Source: Aphrophora alni (Eukaryota; Arthropoda; Insecta; Hemiptera; Aphrophoridae). From it: DNA of 64,000 bases. The stretch is taken from NCBI GenBank assembly GCA_963513935.1, contig OY740772.1:102257340-102321339 (forward strand), given 5' to 3'. Position numbers and translations under genes: made by a program. Below the pieces are notes generated by a model. It saw nothing but the letters and a program-made list of their open reading frames with translations, was not told the DNA's origin and did no database searches. Shown here piece after piece: positions 57,673 to 64,000 of this stretch (its first letter is position 1; each line of letters starts with the position of its first letter).

Positions 57673-58870
57673 AATAGGAAATAATGTGAGTTTATAATTA
57701 GCTTAGGAATTATTTTGAATAAATTAGCACTGTGGTATCCCATACGTAAATTTCTGTTTTTATTCAACGATTTGATATGAGATAAAATAATAATTCAACT
57801 TTAATATTATTTTATGAAGCTTATCATTTATACAATAATTTATACTAATTTATATATTTACTTACATGAACTTCAGAATATTACAAAATAGAATATATAT
57901 TTAATATACTTATCAGTTTAGTCATGTTTAATACAGTAATGTATGATTACCATTTATAAAAACTTATATTTTAAGACGAAATCAGCCAATGATAGTTATC
58001 TTATAAGGGAAAATACACATCGCCACACCCTGTAGTGACTGGTATTTTATATAGTTTAACTAAACAAATCAACATGGCTTGTAGCCTGGATTAAATATCA
58101 AATCCTAGACAAATCCGCCATTTATAGTATTATCGTTTTATAGTATTGAGGTCATTGGTGATAAAATCTCCCCACATTTCCATTTTATAGTTCCCATTGA
58201 ACAAAATACCCTTAGTAACTTCTGGTGAGTGTGTATTTGTATTAAGCCGATAAAATTGTATTTTTGATTATTCCAAACTGAAAATCTCTTATAATTGTAA
58301 AAATCCCTCCCTCCACATTTATTTTTCCAAAATTAATTAACATAAATTATTCCAGGTCATAACTATTAAATTAAAATTTGAATTATAAAGTACATCTTAC
58401 AGAAAAATACTCAATAACTAATAACAAATAAAACGTTTAAGTCAGGGTTTTTTTTTCGTGGGGGTGTATATAAACTCTCCAAGGTAATGTATAGAGGAGA
58501 ATCTGAGATTATATCAACCTTATACTCGATATTATTTCTTACTCCTATTTTAAAATACTGTATCACAATGCTTGGTGTCTATCAAGACTTAACTTACCCT
58601 TTTTGATTACATGGTGGACACTTTGAATTTCTATTTTGACTTCCCTATTTAGCAATCATTCTGTTTTTTTTCCCCCTGTAACGTGTGTATACAAATCGTT
58701 ATAACATTTATTTGTAAATAAGGTGCTTTGCAACTAGGTGAAATAATATAAATATTCAGTCATCAATTAGACTAAACTATTAAAAAATCTAACCTAACGT
58801 TCGCTATTTAATAATAATTTTCCTAATTAAGATATAAATAAATACTGTTTTTGGCTGGTTAATTTTTCTA
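57673..58870. other. Intergenic DNA, nothing recognised
   Basis: AT-rich. No supported frame. Confidence 0.45.
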
Positions 58871-58875
58871 GTTGA

Positions 58876-59108
58876 TTATAGGCGAAAACCTCTCTTTCAT
58901 CATTGTCTTATAAAGCAAATTACCTACTATAAAATAATTGTTGACTCCTAGACTTCAAATACTATAATAGCTACTATAGGGTTTGGAGGAGAATCGTAGT
59001 TTGTCAAGAGAATGCAGGATAACAGAAATAAAAGAGAAGAATCTAACACAAGACTATACGAGGAGGGCTGTAGTTCCAGCTACTCTCCTCAAGTCCGCAA
59101 TAGAGATA
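58876..59108 (+). repeat. Dispersed repeat family 1 (SINE-like), near full copy
   Basis: Head 'ttataggcgaaaacctctct', 'ttcatcattgtcttataaag', then 'gtttgtcaagagaatgcagg', 'gaagaatctaacacaagact', 'agggctgtagttccagctac' and 'tctcctcaagtccgcaatag'. The open frame 58983-59168 is incidental. Confidence 0.75.
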
Positions 59109-59960
59109 GGTTATTTTTCTCACCATAGGTATTTATATTTCTATTACAAAATACCATCACTGTTTTAACATTACAAATTATGTTTGTCCTCTTCTAAAAC
59201 AAATAAACCATCTCATTTATTTCACAAAACAATAGTCTTGTTCATACTCAGTAATATATTGCAGTGTATTTGTCGTGACGTTACAGTTTTAATGTAGCAC
59301 GGAAAATGGGATTGTGGAGAATATATTATACGGCGCAACAGCAATACCGCTTTTTCATGTATAATTAGTGACCCTTTTGTAGATTGCAAGTATATTTATC
59401 TGAACAATTACTCACTGTTGTAAAAACATTAGTTCTTCCATAAGGAAAATTGTTGAAAGAAAGAACAAAGTCCTGTAATAAATCACTATTAAAACAAACC
59501 TGTTTGCTACAAATATTTTAAAATACGACCTATCAATTCATATTCTCCTTCAGAATAAAACTTAATAAATACGTTTTTAAGGAGAGAATACTTTTTCCGA
59601 AATTCGTTTTGCGTTAGATGGTAAAACAATTATTCATTTCAACAACAATAACTTATATAATTTTAAAATTATTTTACAATGGTTAACAACATTAAACCAT
59701 CACAATACGTTTGTACTTGGTACAACATTTCATGGGGTATTATTGAGAAAAAAAACCTAAACCCTTTTATGACTTCCCAGAATATAAATTTACAAATATT
59801 ATCCGATTTATCGTGTTTTTTTTTTTGTAGAATCTCTCCTTCGTATGTAAACTAAAACATTAAACAAACTCGTTGTTATTTAATAAGGTTCTATCTATGT
59901 TTATTTCTAAACAAAGATTGTTTTCAATGTTTTTGACAAATATCCTCCCAATAGTTTACC
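59109..59960. other. Intergenic DNA, nothing recognised
   Basis: AT-rich. Confidence 0.45.
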
Positions 59961-59963
59961 ATA

Positions 59964-60100
59964 TAGGCATTATAGACATTATTAAATAAACATTATAGGC
60001 CTATTAAACAGACATTATAGGCATATTAAATAGACATTATAGGCATAATAAATAGACATTATAGGCCTGTTGAATAGACATTATAGGCCTATTAAATGCC
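59964..60100. repeat. 22-bp minisatellite, about six copies
   Basis: Units of the form 'gacattataggc.tattaaa' plus two bases repeat head to tail with period 22, varying mainly at the 'cct/cat' step. Confidence 0.9.
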
Positions 60101-60265
60101 ATATATCCATTATTCCCAAAAAATCAACTCTCATAGCATGGAATTTAAATTTCATTAGATTAAAAATGTTCTAAATTACTTTTACAGAGTAAAATGTAAT
60201 CTATTTAAATCATTAACTGTTCATAACCAAATATATGTATCTTTCAACAAATTGTGAGAGACTGG
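60101..60265. other. Intergenic DNA, nothing recognised
   Basis: AT-rich spacer. Confidence 0.4.
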
Positions 60266-60310
60266 AGACTAAGAGATTCCTCTGTAGCATCCCAACCCGG
60301 GGAGGATGCT

Positions 60311-60390
60311 GTTAGACCTAGTAGTGAGGTCCTGCTGATGAGTCTCGTTGAAAGTTAAACAGCAGACGAGTCTTGCTAGGTCTACTGAGG
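60311..60390 (+). ncRNA. Hammerhead-like candidate with conserved core boxes
   Basis: CTGATGAG (60333-60340) is followed by TCTCGTT and GAAA, giving both invariant hammerhead boxes unaltered at short spacing. An outer 9-bp stem TAGACCTAG/CTAGGTCTA (about 60314-60322 and 60375-60383) encloses the core and could be stem I. Internal complementarities GCTG/CAGC and CTCGT(T)/(G)ACGAG overlap in a pseudoknot-like way. Stem II within the core would be very short, and the cleavage triplet is not certain. Confidence 0.4.
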
Positions 60391-60635
60391 AGCACGATAA
60401 ATTATGGTTGGTGGGTCTCAAGTCCAAAATTCCACCAATAAAATCTTTTTTATAGTTTCTATTTTTAATGTATTTAGAAATATATAGGTATTCAATCGGA
60501 CTCTTGTAATGTCTAATGCTTCTTCTAATTGAGTCGAAAAATGTAATAATTTGATCCAATAAAGTGAGTAGTGATCTGTTGTTGAAGATGTTATAACCAC
60601 GGCGACGGGAACGCGATATGCTAACGTTGCAATGA
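60391..60635. other. GC-richer unassigned segment with minus-strand frames
   Basis: Two overlapping minus-strand open frames (60269-60685, 138 codons; 60418-60711, 97 codons) cross this part. Neither carries a motif I recognise. The segment may belong to the same element as the hammerhead-like candidate. Confidence 0.3.
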
Positions 60636-60800
60636 AAACAGAGTCGGAAAAGAACAACAGTTGAACAAGAGAAATTTGATAGCAATGATGAAAGAGAGAC
60701 ATTAAAATCAAGATGACATGAAAAAATGTGTAGATTCAGCTAGGCTGCCACGATTACCACGCTCGTAATCAACATGGAAGAGCCCCTGAGGTTATGAAAA
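60636..60800 (+). repeat. Dispersed repeat family 1 (SINE-like) copy
   Basis: 'cagagtcggaaaagaacaac', 'agcaatgatgaaagagagac', 'tgtgtagattcagctaggct' and 'gccacgattaccacgctcgt', then 'gagcccctgaggttatg'. It has high similarity to the consensus through both boxes and the tail. Confidence 0.8.
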
Positions 60801-61464
60801 CATTAAAAGATGTTAACAAGAAAGCTTACTGTCGTTAAATCACTGTTTGTCGGTATCGAGTTTCATTGTAATAGGATGAGTGGTTTCGGAGAAAAGTTAT
60901 AATTATACAAATAGACGGTATTTTATTTTTTTTATCTAGAGCAGCTGGTTAGTTTCAGTAATTTTTATTTTTAAATGACGGACAAACTGTGAAGCCCGTT
61001 GTCTACTATGTGAAACCCCTTCAGGGCTTACAACTCACCGAGATTGGTTCCCCATAAAGAAACTTTAATTGTGAGAAAATACAGTTAAATATTGTTTTGT
61101 GTTTTAATATAAAAACCACGTGTTCAGTTATGGAAAGTGTTTCAAAACACGTAATAAATAGGCTTCCCTTAAATGTCATTAATGTTTAAAGTGAATATAT
61201 AATAAGCTAAAACAGCACACAAATTGCTACTCTTGAGGGATTTTATAACATTAGTGGAATACTCGTCTGTTGTTTATTTATAATAAGACGAAAACTTGTT
61301 GATGGAAACACGTAAGTTTGAAGTCCTTGGGAATGTTGATAGTTCATTAAATATATTGCACAATAATATTGTCAACTGTATGGAATATGCTTTTTGCAAT
61401 TTGTTATATATTTTTTAAAGGTTATTAACTTTTCGGCAATCACCACTTTATAAAGAATGCAAAT
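60801..61464. other. Intergenic DNA, nothing recognised
   Basis: AT-rich. Confidence 0.4.
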
Positions 61465-61647
61465 AAAATAAAGACGACTGGATCTGGAATATTCTAAGTG
61501 TGTCAGACAAAAGGTGGTATAAAGTCAGACTTTATAGGAATGATGATAGAGAGGAATTATGAAGAAAGGTGTAGATCCAGCTGGAGCCCGTCAGTGTTGC
61601 CACATTCGTACTCACTATAGTGCGCCCTGAGGGTTAGTTTAACTGAA
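61465..61647 (+). repeat. Dispersed repeat family 1 (SINE-like) copy
   Basis: 'aggaatgatgatagagagga', 'aaaggtgtagatccagctgg', 'tcagtgttgccacattcgta' and 'ctcactatagtgcgccctga', then 'gggttag'. It has the best preserved 3' end of the family. Confidence 0.85.
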
Positions 61648-62306
61648 AAAACAAACCTTTACATTTGGTGATTGGAGATAACTTGTACCAATTTGTTGAA
61701 AGCGTAAACGGATCAGACTACTGTCTACATTCTTAATTTACTCTAATACAGCGTGTTATATAAGTGTCAGGACGTATTAATATTTTTTAACCATTACAGA
61801 TAGAGCTACAACGTTTTGAACATTGTCAATGGACACCAAAATAATTCAGTACGTATTCAGTGGTCTTACAAGCTGGACGGCCCACCAGGAGTAAGTCGTA
61901 AATCTTAAATAAGACCATAGGTCGAGTTGTACATTGAATTAAAGACCTTTATGAGTAGAACACAATGCCGCAAATCCGACATCAAAAGTTTCACCCTAGT
62001 TAAAATACCATGGGCTTAGAATTCATATTAAATTAAACAAGGAATTGAATTAACCATTATAGGCTTAAAACAGAAAGTTATTTGTGACTGATTTGTGGAA
62101 ATTGTTTGTGAAAGTTGTTTGTGGATATTTCCGCAAACAGGAAATATATTTACTCTAGATTAACAGTCATCAAAGGCTCAAGTTTTGCCTCTGAATGAAT
62201 AAACAAACTGTCATGGATTTCATTATAATTACCTAATAATTGCAAATTTAAACAATCTTTGAACGTGTGCCATTTCCGACTCTGTTAGTTTCAATATTAC
62301 TTCCTT

Positions 62307-62309
<3 letters not shown>
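61648..62309. other. Intergenic DNA, nothing recognised
   Basis: AT-rich. A short 'catttccgactctgttag' at about 62271 may be a fragment of family 1 on the minus strand. Confidence 0.4.
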
Positions 62310-62361
<52 letters not shown>

Positions 62362-62362
62362 T
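62310..62362. repeat. (TA)n microsatellite, ~53 bp
   Basis: Alternating TA with one G interruption near 62350. Confidence 0.95.
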
Positions 62363-62918
62363 TGCATACTTTTCATAAAAATAAATTTTTATGTTTCCCA
62401 TCTCTCCGGCGTCATGCGAAGGCTCATTTTTTAATAGTTTAATCCATTCAAATATCTAATGATTATCCAATCAGGAGCAATTGTAATCACAAATCACATT
62501 AATGAAACTAGTTTGCATTTACTCTTGTCTAAATCGTAATTACAGTCACTCTGTAATTGTTAATTAGTTCTAGTCTCTGAATAGCAAAAACCTTTTTTGT
62601 TCTAATAAACGCTACCAAACATTTCATTGTAATTTCTACTTCGATAAGGAATTCATTGTTGTAAGCAATTAATTAATTTGGTGTGTATCCTAATTGGTAT
62701 AGGATACTACTTATAATGTAAATTTCTAATTGTTAAAAATTCAACATCTATTTTCGGCTAATCTTGTTATAACGGACTCAGAAAAATTTAAAAAAAAGTG
62801 ATTTTTGTTTTCGTCGATGTTGTCGTTTCTACGCAAGGACGATTGAGGCTACAAAAATGTGAAATGGAATTGTTTCAAAGGGACAATAAAGTGCTCATGT
62901 TAAAATTCTGAAAAACAT
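62363..62918. other. Intergenic DNA, nothing recognised
   Basis: AT-rich. Confidence 0.4.
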
Positions 62919-62919
62919 T

Positions 62920-63215
62920 GAATTGAAAATATTGAAATGGGAGACTTTTGAAATATGTTTTGTTCACATCTAGTGTGTTATTCAACTTACAACACTGAAT
63001 TAGATACAAAGTTCCACATTTTAATTCTCCATCTACTGGAACCACCCGACCTCTCTAGGATGAAAATATCGAAAGGATTGTCTAAAAGATATGTTGAAAC
63101 CTAACCTCCATAGAAAACCTGATATTCATGTAGTTACGATATCCACAGGGTCGAGATACGGAATCAAGTTTAGCGAGTTGAGGGCGTCATCATGTACAGC
63201 TGAGAGGCCTGGTTG
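62920..63215 (+). repeat. Dispersed repeat family 2, longest copy
   Basis: 'gttttgttcacatctagtgt', 'gttattcaacttacaacact', 'ctctctaggatgaaaatatc', 'gtagttacgatatccacagg' and 'gagggcgtcatcatgtacag' align in order with parts of the copies at 23.88, 29.56, 50.15 and 53.16 kb. Together these imply a unit of at least about 300 bp. Confidence 0.6.
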
Positions 63216-63555
63216 CGCACAAGACAAAGACACCAGTGTGGTTAGTAGAGACTAATAAAGTAGTGATAATACGATTTCTACGAAACCTATGAAACAGTTA
63301 TTCTAAAAAAACTCGCCCTACCGGATTATCCTTTGATCTACCAAAATAATTTAAAATTGTCTACAAGGCCAACGAGATCAACTTTTGTACATTATATTTA
63401 AACAATCTGCTTGAATTAAATTGCACGATTAGTAGTCTAAGTACCATAATAGCACTTATCAACGTTTTTTTGTATTATATAATATTCTTCTACAAATGAA
63501 AAATAAAAATGTGTAAATAAATAACTTTTAGATGATAAATCATTTTATTTATTTG
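63216..63555. other. Intergenic DNA, nothing recognised
   Basis: AT-rich. Confidence 0.4.
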
Positions 63556-63559
63556 GTAC

Positions 63560-63990
63560 ATGGAAACAGAGAAGAGTAATAACGATATAATGAAGGAGAT
63601 CCAGAAAAGAATAAATTGATACTTTCTATTCTTTGCTATACATGAATGACTGAAATATTACTAAGATTATATTACACAACACTGTAATTCCTACTGTTGC
63701 TATATATGGTAGTGAAGCTTGGTCTTTAGCATTTATAGCTGCAGAAATTTTGGACTGATTGGGTAGAACAATACCGAAAAATTATGTTTAGCGAATTTGT
63801 AATAACCTATTACGATAACCTTTTTATCAGAATAAAACTAAAACAGTTCAATTAACACTGGAATGGAGGCCTGATATATGGTAAGAATGAAGATTATCCA
63901 GATAGTAAACGACCGACCAAGAAGAGAAGAACGTGTGGCGAGAGATCTCGTGTCACTTCTTATAATCGAACCTGACAAAGAAACGACTGA
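63560..63990 (+). pseudogene. Non-LTR retrotransposon reverse transcriptase, C-terminal remnant
   Basis: Frames joined across stops give DIMKEIQKRIN (about 63585-63617), then VAIYGSEAWSLA-like sequence (about 63698-63733), a RKIMF box (about 63778), YYDN, and near the end a WNGGLIYGKNEDYPDSKRP-like stretch with a basic GERSR tail (about 63860-63955). This series corresponds to the IQRRI ... LYGSETWTL ... RKILR ... WAGHVxRM ... KR ... RGRP order common after the RT domain in RTE/CR1/Jockey-type LINEs. Multiple stops and shifts make it a pseudogene. It may continue past the right edge. Confidence 0.7.
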
Positions 63991-64000
63991 ATAGTCTTGG

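Overview
This is AT-rich metazoan intergenic DNA, most likely from an invertebrate. I cannot name the species. The evidence is the composition, long (TA)n tracts, absence of long open reading frames, eukaryotic retroelements with target-site duplications, several dispersed repeat families, a 168-bp tandem satellite and a compound GTC/GCC/TTC microsatellite. I find no convincing host protein gene, no tRNA or rRNA gene and no prokaryotic feature. Essentially all recognisable coding sequence belongs to decayed transposable elements.

The best-resolved element is a Penelope-like retroelement (PLE). One nearly full-length broken copy lies at 21225-23726 on the + strand. It has reverse transcriptase motifs (DKG, FDV, YLDD), a GIY-YIG endonuclease remnant, inverted terminal pieces and a 10-bp target-site duplication. 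Two 5'-truncated copies lie on the - strand at 8820-9439 and 55322-56199, also with short duplications. The 3' repeat of all three carries a structured motif like a hammerhead ribozyme with an altered core. More hammerhead-like relics are scattered at about 10.8, 16.8, 24.7, 30.0, 41.6, 43.3, 43.5 and 60.3 kb and may be tips of other PLE-related insertions. A 3' reverse transcriptase remnant of a non-LTR retrotransposon runs off the right edge (63560-63990).

Dispersed non-coding repeats make up much of the rest. Family 1 is a SINE-like unit of about 250 bp with 13 copies in both orientations. Family 2 has five diverged copies, family 3 has two and family 4 has two. Possible DNA-transposon remains include a Tc1/mariner-like direct-repeat terminus at 39.4 kb, an inverted pair at 41.1/43.8 kb whose right arm carries a small palindromic insertion with 13-bp direct repeats, an inverted pair at 51.6/52.8 kb around the trinucleotide microsatellite, and a compact fold-back repeat at 54.7 kb.

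Tandem arrays: a diverged ~42-bp minisatellite (9.8-10.35 kb), a 22-bp minisatellite (59.96-60.1 kb), seven monomers of 165-168 bp in a partly alternating pattern (56.5-57.67 kb) and several (TA)n tracts. Two GC-richer islands (36.1-37.9 and 49.84-50.0 kb) stand out from the background and are unassigned. The remaining stretches appear to be featureless AT-rich DNA. Nothing in the window forms a pathway. Its interest lies in the PLE/hammerhead biology and in the repeat families.
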